Translations under genes and position numbers: made by a program
DNA from: Rhodococcus sp. B7740
Lineage (GTDB): Bacteria; Actinomycetota; Actinomycetes; Mycobacteriales; Mycobacteriaceae
Assembly: GCF_000954115.1 (NCBI RefSeq)
Contig: NZ_CP010797.1
Coordinates: 124,001-188,000, forward strand
Length of the DNA stretch: 64,000 nucleotides
Direction: 5' to 3'
The notes under the pieces: generated by a model
What the model was told of the DNA's origin: nothing
Seen by the model: the letters and a program-made list of their open reading frames with translations, nothing else
The model's database searches: none
Shown here: positions 7,000 through 15,626 of the stretch, piece after piece
How the letters are laid out: each line of letters starts with the position of its first letter
How positions within the stretch are numbered: position 1 is the stretch's first letter

Positions 7000-8475
7000 A
7001 TGACCATGCTTCGCCGCGCGACGTTGGAAGAGCTGCCCGCGACCGTCACGAAGCCGGCCTACGACTTGGACGAACTGCACTGCGGTGTGGTGCATTTCGG
7101 CGTCGGCGCGTTTCATCGCGCACATCAGGCGGTGTACTTCGACCGGCTGCTCGCGGCCGGGCATCTCGACTGGGCTCTGTGCGGAGTGGGAGTGTTGCCG
7201 GGAGACAGGAAGATCGGGGACGTCCTCGACTCGCAGGACCACCTCTACACCCTCGTCACGGTGGATCCGGACGGTCGACGGGACGCCCGGGTGATCGGTT
7301 CGGTCGCCGACTTCGTCTACGCGCCCGACGATCCGCAGGGCGTACTCGATGTGCTCAGCTCACCCGCCACGATGATCGTGTCCTTGACCATCACCGAGTC
7401 CGGTTACGGCGTCGACGACGCCACCGGAGCGTTCACGCCCACCGATCCCGCAGTGCTGCACGACCTGGGGGATATCTCGGTACCGTCGAGTGTCTTCGGC
7501 TTCCTCACCGTTGCCCTCGCCACCCGCCGGTACCACGGGATTCCGCCCTTCACCGTGATGTCGTGCGACAACATCGTTCACAACGGGTCGGTGACCCGAA
7601 CGGCGTTGACCTCGTTCGCCCGCCATCACGACGCCGATCTCGCCGACTGGATCGATACCACGGTCGCGTTTCCCAACTCGATGGTCGACCGCATCACCCC
7701 CGCTACGACGACCGCCGTCGTCGACGACGTGCGCAACGACTTCGGAATCGACGACGGCTGGCCGGTACGGTCGGAATCGTTCTCGCAGTGGGTGGTCGAA
7801 GACACGTTCTCGTTCGGGCGGCCGCCCTTCGACGAGGTCGGAGTGCAACTCGTCGCCGACGTCGCGCCGTACGAACACATGAAACTGCGGCTGCTCAACG
7901 GCTCCCATCAGGCGATGAGCTACCTCGGCATACTCGCCGAGTACACCCACGTGCACGAGGTGATGGCCAGCCCAGACCTGCACGAATTCGTGGCGTCGTA
8001 CATGCGGAACGAGGCCGCACCCACCCTCGCCCCTGTACCGGGAATCGACATCGACGGCTACATAGACCAACTGCTGCAACGCTTTTCCAGCCTTGCCGTT
8101 CGCGACACGCTCGAACGGCAGATCGTCGACGCGTCCGCCCGCATTCCGAAGTTCGTACTACCGGTGATTCGCGACCTGCTGGCCCGGGATCGATGCGTCG
8201 ACCACTGCGCGTTGATACTCGCAGCGTGGTGCGGTGTCTACGAGCGCGGAGACGTGCCGATGCTCGACGCGGATGCCGAACATCTTCAGCGGCTGTCCTG
8301 GGAAGACCACGACAACCCCGGTGCCTTCGTGGCGAATCCTGCTGTGTTCGGGGACCTCTCGACCAGTCCTCGGCTGCGCGGCGCGTACCAGAGGGCCAAA
8401 CGGTCGCTTCAGGACAGCGGAGCGCGCGGAGCCGTACGGCGCGTGCTGGAACAGTCGGTCGGTCAGGCCTTGTAA
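7000..8475 (+). CDS. Mannitol/arabinitol-type polyol dehydrogenase (long-chain)
   Basis: The 491-residue NAD-dependent dehydrogenase belongs to the mannitol 2-dehydrogenase family. The N-terminal cofactor domain has HFGVGAFHRAHQAVYFD; the catalytic segment KLRLLNGSH gives Lys295, Asn300 and His303, the same spacing and numbering as the characterised Pseudomonas mannitol 2-dehydrogenase. It oxidises a secondary alcohol of a polyol (mannitol to fructose, or arabitol to xylulose). It is the last gene of the transporter operon, 104 bases after the binding protein across a hairpin. With the FGGY kinase this fits polyol to ketose to ketose phosphate. Which polyol is preferred cannot be told from sequence. 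Confidence 0.92.
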   Translation: MTMLRRATLEELPATVTKPAYDLDELHCGVVHFGVGAFHRAHQAVYFDRLLAAGHLDWALCGVGVLPGDRKIGDVLDSQDHLYTLVTVDPDGRRDARVIGSVADFVYAPDDPQGVLDVLSSPATMIVSLTITESGYGVDDATGAFTPTDPAVLHDLGDISVPSSVFGFLTVALATRRYHGIPPFTVMSCDNIVHNGSVTRTALTSFARHHDADLADWIDTTVAFPNSMVDRITPATTTAVVDDVRNDFGIDDGWPVRSESFSQWVVEDTFSFGRPPFDEVGVQLVADVAPYEHMKLRLLNGSHQAMSYLGILAEYTHVHEVMASPDLHEFVASYMRNEAAPTLAPVPGIDIDGYIDQLLQRFSSLAVRDTLERQIVDASARIPKFVLPVIRDLLARDRCVDHCALILAAWCGVYERGDVPMLDADAEHLQRLSWEDHDNPGAFVANPAVFGDLSTSPRLRGAYQRAKRSLQDSGARGAVRRVLEQSVGQAL

Positions 8476-9254
8476 TAGACCACCTGGTGACTCGTCGCCA
8501 GCAATGTCCCGCCCTCGGTCCACAGTTCGGCCGTCTGGTCGAAGTAACCCCGGTGGAAGCGGCGCGCTCGGGCAGTGCCGAGGATGTACCCGTCGGAGTG
8601 GCTGACGAGATCCTCGGGCGTCGCGAAGAAGTGGGTCGTCAGTGAGATGGTGCCCGCCGGAACGTAGCGACCGAGACGCTGAAAGATCCTGGGATAGAAC
8701 ACATCGCTGAGCGATGTCAGTGCCGGGAAGTCCAACGGACGCGGCGGTGTGTCTCGAATCCACAGGGTTTCGGTCGAGTCCGCGGATTCCTGGTCGCTCA
8801 GAGCGCCTGCCACGAAACGCATCTCGTAGTTCTGTGCCCAGGCGATCGCATCGGGAAAGGTGCCTCGGGGCGTCTCGGCGGGGGAGGGAACGGTCGGTGC
8901 CACTGCCTCGATGGTGTCCCACGTCTCGCGCCTCGTACCGAACACTGCTGTTGCGGTAGTGGCGACGTCGCCACCCTGAGTCAGTTCGAGATACCAGTGT
9001 TGATTGCTTCGGTTGGTGCGCACGGCACGCGCCGAGATATCGAACTCACCCTCGGCGACGGGGCCGGCGAAGTTCACCGTCAGCGAGACCGGTGAACCCA
9101 GACATTCGGGATGCAGCTCGATGGCACGGACGAACGTTGCGGCGGTGAGACCACCGAACGGGCCGACCATGTTGTTGTACGGTGCCGACGTCTTACCGCG
9201 GTAAGTGCCGTCGGCGACGGTCTCGAGTGCCACTGCTGTGTCGAACGGATGCAT
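8463..9254 (-). CDS. Acyl-CoA thioesterase, TesB-like double hotdog
   Basis: The 263-residue protein has the TesB/thioesterase-superfamily layout: two hotdog halves, the first with the N-terminal YNNMVGPFGGLTAATFVRA segment, the second with SLTTHFFATPEDLV and a C-terminal GTLLATSHQVVYYK. Such proteins hydrolyse acyl-CoA to free acid and CoA in the cytoplasm. Its end overlaps the end of the polyol dehydrogenase by 13 bases, tail to tail. No operon partner is evident: the next gene on the strand is a reductase 79 bases upstream with its own regulator. The acyl substrate is unknown. Confidence 0.82.
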   Translation of the reverse strand: MHPFDTAVALETVADGTYRGKTSAPYNNMVGPFGGLTAATFVRAIELHPECLGSPVSLTVNFAGPVAEGEFDISARAVRTNRSNQHWYLELTQGGDVATTATAVFGTRRETWDTIEAVAPTVPSPAETPRGTFPDAIAWAQNYEMRFVAGALSDQESADSTETLWIRDTPPRPLDFPALTSLSDVFYPRIFQRLGRYVPAGTISLTTHFFATPEDLVSHSDGYILGTARARRFHRGYFDQTAELWTEGGTLLATSHQVVYYKA

Positions 9255-9333
9255 TGTTCTCCCGTAGGTCTCGATCGGCGTTGGTGCCGATTCAAACTAT
9301 CCGGCTCACCTACACGCCACGCAGGGTGGCTCC

Positions 9334-10383
9334 TCACGGAATGATTCGCCGGCTGCGTAGCTCGGCGAAGATCCCGGCGAACATGGCCTCGGTGTCGACG
9401 AAGCGGTGAAATCCCATGCGACGGGCCTTGGAACCGTCGGCGATGACGTCGTAATCCCAGGAGAACACGAAATCACCGAATGCCCAGGAAGAGACGTCGG
9501 AATACGGAGTCGACTGCAGTCCGTGCTCGGCGACGATGGAATCCCACAGCGGCTCCTTGTCTGCCATGGCGTCCGCCAGGGACATCGGTAACGGAGTTGC
9601 GGTGTCGAGGTCGAACAGACCCGCGATGCGCGGCCACATCTCGCTCCAGCGAAACAGGTCGCCGTTGGTGATGTTGAACGCCTGATTGGCGCAGGTCGGC
9701 GTGGTGGCCGCCCATACCGTCGCCTCGGCGAGCAACGATGCGTCGGTCATCTCGAGCAACGAGCCGAAGGCACCGGGCTTTCCCGGAAACCGCATGGGGA
9801 CGCCCAGTTTCGCGCATATGGTGGCGTACACGGCGATCACCGTGGCCAGGTTCATCGGGTTTCCGAGAGCGACACCGCACACCACCGATGGCCGGATGGC
9901 CGACCAGGTCCACCGCTTGCCGAATTGCCGCGCCTCGAGAAACTGCTGCTGATCGACGTTGAACTCGGGCGGCATGTGGGGCGGATCGGATTCTCGCGCC
10001 GGGGTTTTGAAGGGCCCCAGGTGTGCGCCGTACACCTTGTATCCCTGCATCAGACTCACGTGCTCGAGGTCCGGTGAACTGTCCTCGATGGCCGTGACCA
10101 CGTTGACGAGCATCGAGAGATTGGGGGCGACGAGTTCGGCCCAGCTCGGTCTCTCCTGATACGCGGCGTAGAAGATGTGCGTGACGTCGGTGAGCTCGGC
10201 CAGTCTGCGGTGCGTCTCGTCGGCGTCGAGCAGATCCACCGCGATGTGCCGGACGCGTCCGTCGTCGATACCGCCGCGGCGTGAGAGCCCGACGATGTCC
10301 CAATTACCTGTTCGCTGCAGGTGATCGACCAAGTTGCCGCCGATCACTCCGTTGGCTCCCACTACCACTGCTACGCGTGACAT
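9334..10383 (-). CDS. PRISE-like short-chain reductase (progesterone 5-beta-reductase/iridoid synthase relative)
   Basis: The 349-residue extended SDR has an N-terminal Rossmann motif GANGVIGGNLV and the PRISE-type features THIFYAAY, a long insert, SLMQGYKVYGAHLGPFKTPARESDPP, and RPSVVCG. PRISE enzymes reduce activated C=C bonds of enones with NADPH; bacterial members mostly lack a known substrate. It is divergent from an ArsR regulator and separated from it by two near-identical operator-like repeats, so it is probably the regulated target. Assignment to the fold is strong; the reaction is inferred. Confidence 0.8.
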   Translation of the reverse strand: MSRVAVVVGANGVIGGNLVDHLQRTGNWDIVGLSRRGGIDDGRVRHIAVDLLDADETHRRLAELTDVTHIFYAAYQERPSWAELVAPNLSMLVNVVTAIEDSSPDLEHVSLMQGYKVYGAHLGPFKTPARESDPPHMPPEFNVDQQQFLEARQFGKRWTWSAIRPSVVCGVALGNPMNLATVIAVYATICAKLGVPMRFPGKPGAFGSLLEMTDASLLAEATVWAATTPTCANQAFNITNGDLFRWSEMWPRIAGLFDLDTATPLPMSLADAMADKEPLWDSIVAEHGLQSTPYSDVSSWAFGDFVFSWDYDVIADGSKARRMGFHRFVDTEAMFAGIFAELRSRRIIP

Positions 10384-10400
10384 GAACTTCTCCTATCTGG

Positions 10401-10454
10401 ATATCGCGATATTGCGATGTCTTTAGTAGACCACATATCGGGATATTGCGATAT
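10401..10454. promoter_or_regulatory. Duplicated operator in ArsR/reductase divergent promoter
   Basis: Two 18-base copies, ATATCGCGATATTGCGAT at 10401-10418 and ATATCGGGATATTGCGAT at 10435-10452, differ at one base and are 34 bp apart. The first contains the perfect palindrome ATATCGCGATAT; the second extends to a symmetrical ATATCG-N8-CGATAT ending at 10454. They lie between the reductase start (10383) and the arsR start (10472), which fits an autoregulated ArsR repressor controlling both genes. Confidence 0.75.
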
Positions 10455-10471
10455 TGGAGTAGGCTTCGAGG

Positions 10472-10789
10472 GTGGCTGACGAACTGGACCCCGCAGAGCT
10501 CGCGGCGGTGTTCGGTGCGCTGAGCAATCCCGCGCGATTGGCGATCATGCGGTGGCTCAAGGATCCCAGTGACTTTCCGCCCCAGCTCGAGCCCGCCGAG
10601 GACGTGGGAGTGTGCCTCAAGCACATTCGATCGCGGGCGGGTGTTTCGCAGTCCACAGCCTCGCAGTACATGGCCGTGCTGCAACGCGCGCAGCTGGTGA
10701 CAAGCACCAAGATCGGCCCCTGGGTGCATTACAAACGCAACGACGAATTCCTCGACCGACTGGCCGAGACAATCAAGTCCGATCTGTGA
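10472..10789 (+). CDS. ArsR-family winged-helix regulator
   Basis: The 105-residue protein has the ArsR layout: FGALSNPARLAIMRWL in helix 1-2, a recognition helix in VSQSTASQYMAVLQRAQLV, and a wing ending GPWVHYKRN. It starts at a GTG. An 18-residue insert between helix 2 and the HTH (DFPPQLEPAEDVGVCLKHIR) is unusual for a metal sensor and leaves a single Cys, so a metal site is unlikely; an organic ligand or simple DNA binding is more plausible. It is divergent from the PRISE-like reductase, with the duplicated operator between them. Its 3' end overlaps the end of the methyltransferase gene by 17 bases. Confidence 0.9.
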   Translation: MADELDPAELAAVFGALSNPARLAIMRWLKDPSDFPPQLEPAEDVGVCLKHIRSRAGVSQSTASQYMAVLQRAQLVTSTKIGPWVHYKRNDEFLDRLAETIKSDL

Positions 10790-12254
10790 AGTCGTCGATC
10801 GCCTGATCGATCGAACTGCTGTCCGTGTGCACATCTCGCGCCCGGTCCCGCAGTGTGCGCCGGTCGGTTGTACGTGCGATGGCGCTCAGGTCGATGCGTT
10901 GGAGCAGCTTCTTCGTCACCGGTCGCTTGCTGTCCCAGAATGCGAGGGCCGCGATGAGATCAGTCGCTTCCGGTCCGGTCAACAGTGCATGGGCGACGGC
11001 GCATGCCGCTGGGTCCTCGAATGGCAGTAGATAGGTGGCGTCGTCGAACACCGCAGGTTTTCCGTCGTAGGGGCCGACCATCCTGAACTGCGGAATCTTG
11101 TGGAATCCGGAGATCGCGATCTTGTAGGGCGCAAACGTGTACGGCCCGACACCGAAGATGCAGAACCGGGCGCGATTTCGGTAGATCGACGACTTCCGGC
11201 CATCGAGAGCTGTCGCGTTGTCGGTCAGGTACTTCCACAACTTCGGTGCGCTGTCCGCCAACTGTGCGGTGTCGTCACCGGTGTGGGATTGCGGCACGAT
11301 CATCCATCGCGAGACCACGCTCAACTTGTCGCGATAGACGTCGGTGCATTTGAACAGAGGAAACAGGAAGTCTGTCTCGACGTCGACCGCAGCTCCGAGT
11401 TTGGTTCGCGGGCCGTCGTTCTCGGCCAGTTCCATGACGGCAGACGCATCGTGTTTGATGCCCTGACGCCATATCAGTGGACTGATGCCATCGAACTGCT
11501 TGCTTCGCTCGTAGGCGTCGACGTCCGCGACGAGTTGTCCGTCGACCACTCCGATCCTGCTGCTGGGGTGCAGTGCGTCCATGCTCGAATACATCTGCGC
11601 GGTGTGGTCGGTTGCATCGGTTCCGAGTTCGACCACGAACCAGCAGGCATCGACTCCGGCGTCGAACCACTTCTTGGCGTCGATGGGGCGCAGACTCGAA
11701 CCGGTGATCGGAAGGCCGTGCCGGGCGCAGTGCAACAGGACGTTTCGAGCTACCTGGGTTTTGCAGATCATCGCAACGGTGACCGGGCGATCTGCGAACT
11801 CGGCGAGCAACTTGATCCAGATGAACTCCGCAACATCGAAATTCGAGCTTCCGGTGATCGCATCGATGCCGCGCACGTTCCCGGTGTTCGCACGAGCCGG
11901 TCTGTTGCTGGAACCCAGAACCGACAGCTGTGAGTTGGTCACCCACGGTGGGTTGCCGACGACGAGGGTCGGGCCCGACTCCGACGTCCATGCGATGTCG
12001 CGCGCCAGGTCGAAATCGAAGATCGATGCTGTGATCACCCTGCCGAATATCGATGCTGCCGCGGCGTACTCGGGCTGCACTTCGATTCCGACCCGTTCTG
12101 TGTCGGGGTGACGCTCACCGATGACCGACAAGAAGTTCCCGACACCACACGTGGGTTCCAGGACACGAGTCCACTGCCGTCGAGGCAGGGTGTTCACCAA
12201 CGCACGTGCCAACTCGATCGGGGTCTGGAAGTCCCCGAACTCGTTGTTGGGCAT
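10773..12254 (-). CDS. Solitary N6-adenine DNA methyltransferase
   Basis: The 493-residue protein has DFQTPIELARAL at its N-terminus, AdoMet motif I VLEPTCGVGNFL (residues 31-42) and catalytic motif IV NPPW at 101-104. This is the Eco57I/TaqI-like gamma class that methylates adenine N6. The C-terminal 350 residues probably hold the target-recognition part. The frame is open upstream to 12410, but the ATG at 12254 has GGAGG six bases before it and avoids overlap with the next gene. No endonuclease, specificity subunit or other restriction gene lies on either side, so it is an orphan: an epigenetic, anti-restriction or relict enzyme. Confidence 0.85.
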   Translation of the reverse strand: MPNNEFGDFQTPIELARALVNTLPRRQWTRVLEPTCGVGNFLSVIGERHPDTERVGIEVQPEYAAAASIFGRVITASIFDFDLARDIAWTSESGPTLVVGNPPWVTNSQLSVLGSSNRPARANTGNVRGIDAITGSSNFDVAEFIWIKLLAEFADRPVTVAMICKTQVARNVLLHCARHGLPITGSSLRPIDAKKWFDAGVDACWFVVELGTDATDHTAQMYSSMDALHPSSRIGVVDGQLVADVDAYERSKQFDGISPLIWRQGIKHDASAVMELAENDGPRTKLGAAVDVETDFLFPLFKCTDVYRDKLSVVSRWMIVPQSHTGDDTAQLADSAPKLWKYLTDNATALDGRKSSIYRNRARFCIFGVGPYTFAPYKIAISGFHKIPQFRMVGPYDGKPAVFDDATYLLPFEDPAACAVAHALLTGPEATDLIAALAFWDSKRPVTKKLLQRIDLSAIARTTDRRTLRDRARDVHTDSSSIDQAIDDFTDRT

Positions 12255-12336
12255 CGATGCCTCCGGCGGTGGTGCGAACAAGTTCCTTCTACGGCACTCA
12301 ACCACACCACTGCCGAAGGCATTAAAGTCGACTGGG

Positions 12337-12840
12337 ATGAAGCTCTCGCGTGCGGCCCTACTGCTGTCAACTCTGGCGTTCATCGTCGCTCTGATCTGGG
12401 TCGCCGTCACTGCGGGGGATCAAGTGCCCGCGCACTTCGACGGGTCCGGTCAGGTCGATCGCATGGAGTCGAAGCTGTCCTTCCTGCTCACGATGGGCGG
12501 CATCGGATTCGCGATCATCGGGTTGTTCGCGAGCATCGGGTGGTGGTTCCCCAAGGTTCCGGGGTCCATGGTGAATCTGCCGAGCCGGACGATGCACGAG
12601 TATTGGACTGCCGCCGAGAACCGACCCGAGCTGAACCGAAAGATGGCCGAGGACCTCGAGTGGATCGGTGCGGCAACGGCATTGCTGTTCGCCTGGATCA
12701 CCGTCGTTGCGGGTGCAACGACGGGCGACTCGGTCAGCGTCTGGGTTCTCGCCGTCCCGACGGCGCTGTACCTGCTGGCCATTCTGGGATACGTGGTGTT
12801 CGTCGTCAAAGGCGGCCGGTACCGCGTACCGAAGAACTGA
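12337..12840 (+). CDS. DUF1648-type membrane protein
   Basis: The 167-residue protein has about four hydrophobic segments (near residues 5-25, 50-70, 112-128 and 136-156). Between the first two lies VPAHFDGSGQVDR, the hallmark of the DUF1648 domain found in SdpI-like and other small membrane proteins. The start is the ATG at 12337. It is divergent from the methyltransferase and convergent with the beta-propeller gene, with one base between stops. Function is unknown; SdpI relatives act as immunity or signalling proteins, but nothing here supports that specifically. Confidence 0.7.
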   Translation: MKLSRAALLLSTLAFIVALIWVAVTAGDQVPAHFDGSGQVDRMESKLSFLLTMGGIGFAIIGLFASIGWWFPKVPGSMVNLPSRTMHEYWTAAENRPELNRKMAEDLEWIGAATALLFAWITVVAGATTGDSVSVWVLAVPTALYLLAILGYVVFVVKGGRYRVPKN

Positions 12841-12841
12841 A

Positions 12842-14233
12842 TCAGGGGAGTGGTTGCAGCATCGCCAATTTCGATCCGGACTGCACCAGATATCCGCCCT
12901 CGGTTGCGTCGACCAACAGCTCGAAGCTCATCGACTCGTCGTCCGGAAACATCATCGACGTCGATGCAGTCCACTCGGTCCCACCGGTGGTCACGTCGAC
13001 CGCGGAGAGATCTGTTCCGGCCGAGGTCAACACCAGATCGTTGTCGCGCCCGATGATGCTGCCGTTCAGCTCGGCCTGCCACAGGTGCTCGCCGTCTCGC
13101 AGGTCGATCGCGGTGGTGCCATTGGATGCCTGCAGCAACCCGACATGGCCGATGACATGCGTCAGGGTGGCGTACGTGCGGGGCTCGTTGAGTTCGTCGC
13201 CGGGAAAGTCGTACGACAGGGCGTCGTCGCGCCACAGTTCCTCGCCTGTGTTGCGGTCGAAGGCCGTTTCACCGAGAACGATCGGTATCGCCGTGTCGGT
13301 GGGCTCGTCCAGCGAAGGTTGTTGTACGACAGGGCTGTCCGATCGTGCGAGGACCGTGCCGTCCGAACGGAAGGCGGCGGACCCTTTCGATTCCGTACTC
13401 GTACCCTCACAATCTCTCAACGACGCAATGGCCAGGTCGCCTGCGGTGCGTCCCACGGCTCCGAGACAATCCTCGAGGCTGTCCGTCTTCCAGAGTTGCC
13501 GTCCGGTCGAGGCGTCGAACGTGGAGAAACCGCCCCCGACGTCGAATGTTCCGATGTCGTCACCGACCTTCAATGCGGTGGCGTAATCGTCCTCCCAGCC
13601 GGCCGACGCGTGCAGCGGAACCGTCCAGTCGGCGCTCGGATTCTCCAATGTTCCGCGGTGCAACAGAATGTCACCGGCTTCGAGGTCGCCCGATGTCGTG
13701 TACACGCGATCGTTCGCAACCGTGACGGCGAACAGGTCGAGATCGGTGGGGTAGTTCCGCGATTCGCCGGTGATCGGATCGAAGGTGACGTAGCCCGGCG
13801 TCGCACCCCAGATCGGTTGATGGCACACGAGTCGGCCGCCGAGCGGCTCGTCGGCGCACGCGGCCAGGTCCGGAGCGGGGGTCTTCCACAGAACGCTGCC
13901 GTTCGCGGTGTCGATTCCGACCATGACTGCCTCGTCGTTGCCGGATTCCGAGGACACGACAGCCAGTGTCAGAGCGGTGTGGTCGATCAGAATCGAGCCG
14001 GCCTGCCATGCGTACATCGAACCTGTCCTCGGAGAGGCGAAGGTGGCTCCCTCCAGTCCGATGTCCGCCGCATCGACGGACCACGCCAACCCCGGTGCGT
14101 CGTCCGAGGAGTCGGTGATCTTCTTGATGGTCGTCGATCGGTCCTGGGTCACAACGGCTATCGAGGCACCGACCGACAGTGTTGCGACGATCGCCGCAAC
14201 GACCAGTGTGGTGTTCTGGTTCCATCGCATCAT
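12842..14233 (-). CDS. Membrane-anchored PQQ-like beta-propeller protein
   Basis: The 463-residue protein has one N-terminal membrane segment (about residues 8-28) and a large outer domain of repeated blades, such as GIDTANGSVLWKT, TFDASTGRQLWKT, AFDRNTGEELWRD and AIDLRDGEHLWQA, each with the (D/N)xxTGxxLW pattern of PQQ-like/BamB-like propellers. Its ATG overlaps the stop of the upstream gene by four bases, so the two are translationally coupled and probably act together at the cell surface. The catalytic residues of PQQ dehydrogenases were not identified, so a binding or scaffolding role is more likely than redox chemistry. Confidence 0.75.
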   Translation of the reverse strand: MMRWNQNTTLVVAAIVATLSVGASIAVVTQDRSTTIKKITDSSDDAPGLAWSVDAADIGLEGATFASPRTGSMYAWQAGSILIDHTALTLAVVSSESGNDEAVMVGIDTANGSVLWKTPAPDLAACADEPLGGRLVCHQPIWGATPGYVTFDPITGESRNYPTDLDLFAVTVANDRVYTTSGDLEAGDILLHRGTLENPSADWTVPLHASAGWEDDYATALKVGDDIGTFDVGGGFSTFDASTGRQLWKTDSLEDCLGAVGRTAGDLAIASLRDCEGTSTESKGSAAFRSDGTVLARSDSPVVQQPSLDEPTDTAIPIVLGETAFDRNTGEELWRDDALSYDFPGDELNEPRTYATLTHVIGHVGLLQASNGTTAIDLRDGEHLWQAELNGSIIGRDNDLVLTSAGTDLSAVDVTTGGTEWTASTSMMFPDDESMSFELLVDATEGGYLVQSGSKLAMLQPLP

Positions 14234-15465
14234 CGAAGGTCCAATCCTGCTGTGTTCGCCAGGTTCTCGAGCAGTGCCGGATCCTGCACCGGTTGTGTCG
14301 TAGACACCGTGATCTCGAGCCCCGACGGCGTGGCGACGGAGACCGAAGAACCCGGCCCGTATTCGTTCGGTGAGACCAGCTGGGGCTCCTCCGTTGTCGC
14401 CGAATCGGATTCGAGGTCGGGCGTGGCCCGAGCAACGCTGATCGTGAGTTGCCCGGCAGTGCTGTTCACTGCCTGACACAGCCCGGAACCGAATTCGTTG
14501 GTGTGCAACGCACCCAACGGTGGTGTCGGAGCGAGCGCCGCCGCGTCTGCCCGACGGAGAGCGTCGTTGAGCGTTCGAATCTCTTCGCGGGAGAACGACG
14601 GCGTCGGTGAGTCGTCCCAGCCGACACCCCAGCCTGCGTAGCAGTCGGCGGCATTGCCCGGTGTTCCGGCAGGGATGGGAGCAGTGATCCTGAGGGCAGG
14701 GTCGGCGGCTATTCGGACCAGGTCGTCGAGCGTCAGTTTCAACGTGTCCGGGTCGTTCCCGCCGGAAACCGAGGCGGAGACGACGGACCCGTCCGGCGTG
14801 TACGCGGTGGCCGTCCGGGAGTAGGACCTCTGACCGTTGGTTTCGCGCCACGTGTCGTCGGTGTCCAGCACCGTTCCGTCCGGCAGACTCCGTCGCTCAT
14901 CCACTTGGCCTGCCACGCACGGTGGTGGTTCGGCCGAGTCTGCCGGGCCGACACCGACACTGAGATAGTCGGACTCGCTACCCGAGGCCAGTGGGGTGGA
15001 TGCGTGCGCCGAATCGAGGACGAAATCCTCGGATTCGCTCGACGCGGGTATCGGGCCGAAGTACATGGACGTGGTCGACGAGATCGCGGAGGGAAGTGCT
15101 GCCATCAACGCCTCGGACATGAGGTGCGCTCGGGGTCCGCTGTACCAGGGGGCCGCAGGATTGTCGTACGATTCATCGCCCGTGGTCAAGAAGGCGAGGG
15201 ATGAGGATTCGCTCGGAGGCTCGACGGTGTCGCACCCCGGAATGCTTGCCGACGCGTCGACCTCCGGGGTGACCACCACGTATTCCTGCTGCGGAGGCTC
15301 CGGAACGGGTGTCGCCGATGTCGTTGGTAACGAGGTCAATTCGGGCTCCTCGGCCGGAGCGGTCAGTCCCGCTGCGACTACACCGAGTGCCACTATCGAT
15401 ACGAGGACGAGTGTGTTCAGCAGCGCGGAACGATTGCGTTCGGTGGGCTGCGTGTCCCCGTTCAT
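14230..15465 (-). CDS. Membrane-anchored secreted protein of unknown function
   Basis: The 411-residue protein has a short cytoplasmic N-terminus, a membrane segment near residues 15-36, a Pro/Ser/Thr-rich stalk and an extracytoplasmic domain with four or more cysteines (IPGCDTVEPP, PPPCVAGQ, AADCYAGWG, SGLCQAV). No family was recognised. It is the first gene of a two-gene unit with the beta-propeller protein, whose start overlaps its stop. The pairing of two single-pass anchored proteins suggests one envelope complex. Confidence 0.6.
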   Translation of the reverse strand: MNGDTQPTERNRSALLNTLVLVSIVALGVVAAGLTAPAEEPELTSLPTTSATPVPEPPQQEYVVVTPEVDASASIPGCDTVEPPSESSSLAFLTTGDESYDNPAAPWYSGPRAHLMSEALMAALPSAISSTTSMYFGPIPASSESEDFVLDSAHASTPLASGSESDYLSVGVGPADSAEPPPCVAGQVDERRSLPDGTVLDTDDTWRETNGQRSYSRTATAYTPDGSVVSASVSGGNDPDTLKLTLDDLVRIAADPALRITAPIPAGTPGNAADCYAGWGVGWDDSPTPSFSREEIRTLNDALRRADAAALAPTPPLGALHTNEFGSGLCQAVNSTAGQLTISVARATPDLESDSATTEEPQLVSPNEYGPGSSVSVATPSGLEITVSTTQPVQDPALLENLANTAGLDLR

Positions 15466-15626
15466 GACCCTCGCTTCGTTCGCCGCATTCGCGACGAATG
15501 TCGCGCAACATTCATACCATTCGTTTTGCTAATCGTGCCGGGTGTAGCAGCCAGATGACATCCTGGCAGCCCCCGATCACCTCGCCGGCGGGATCCGGCG
15601 TTCGATGACACACTGCCGGTCGATGT

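Noticed and set aside
12254-12410. N-terminal extension of the methyltransferase
   Set aside because: The extension overlaps the DUF1648 gene start, lacks homology, and the ATG at 12254 has an ideal GGAGG.
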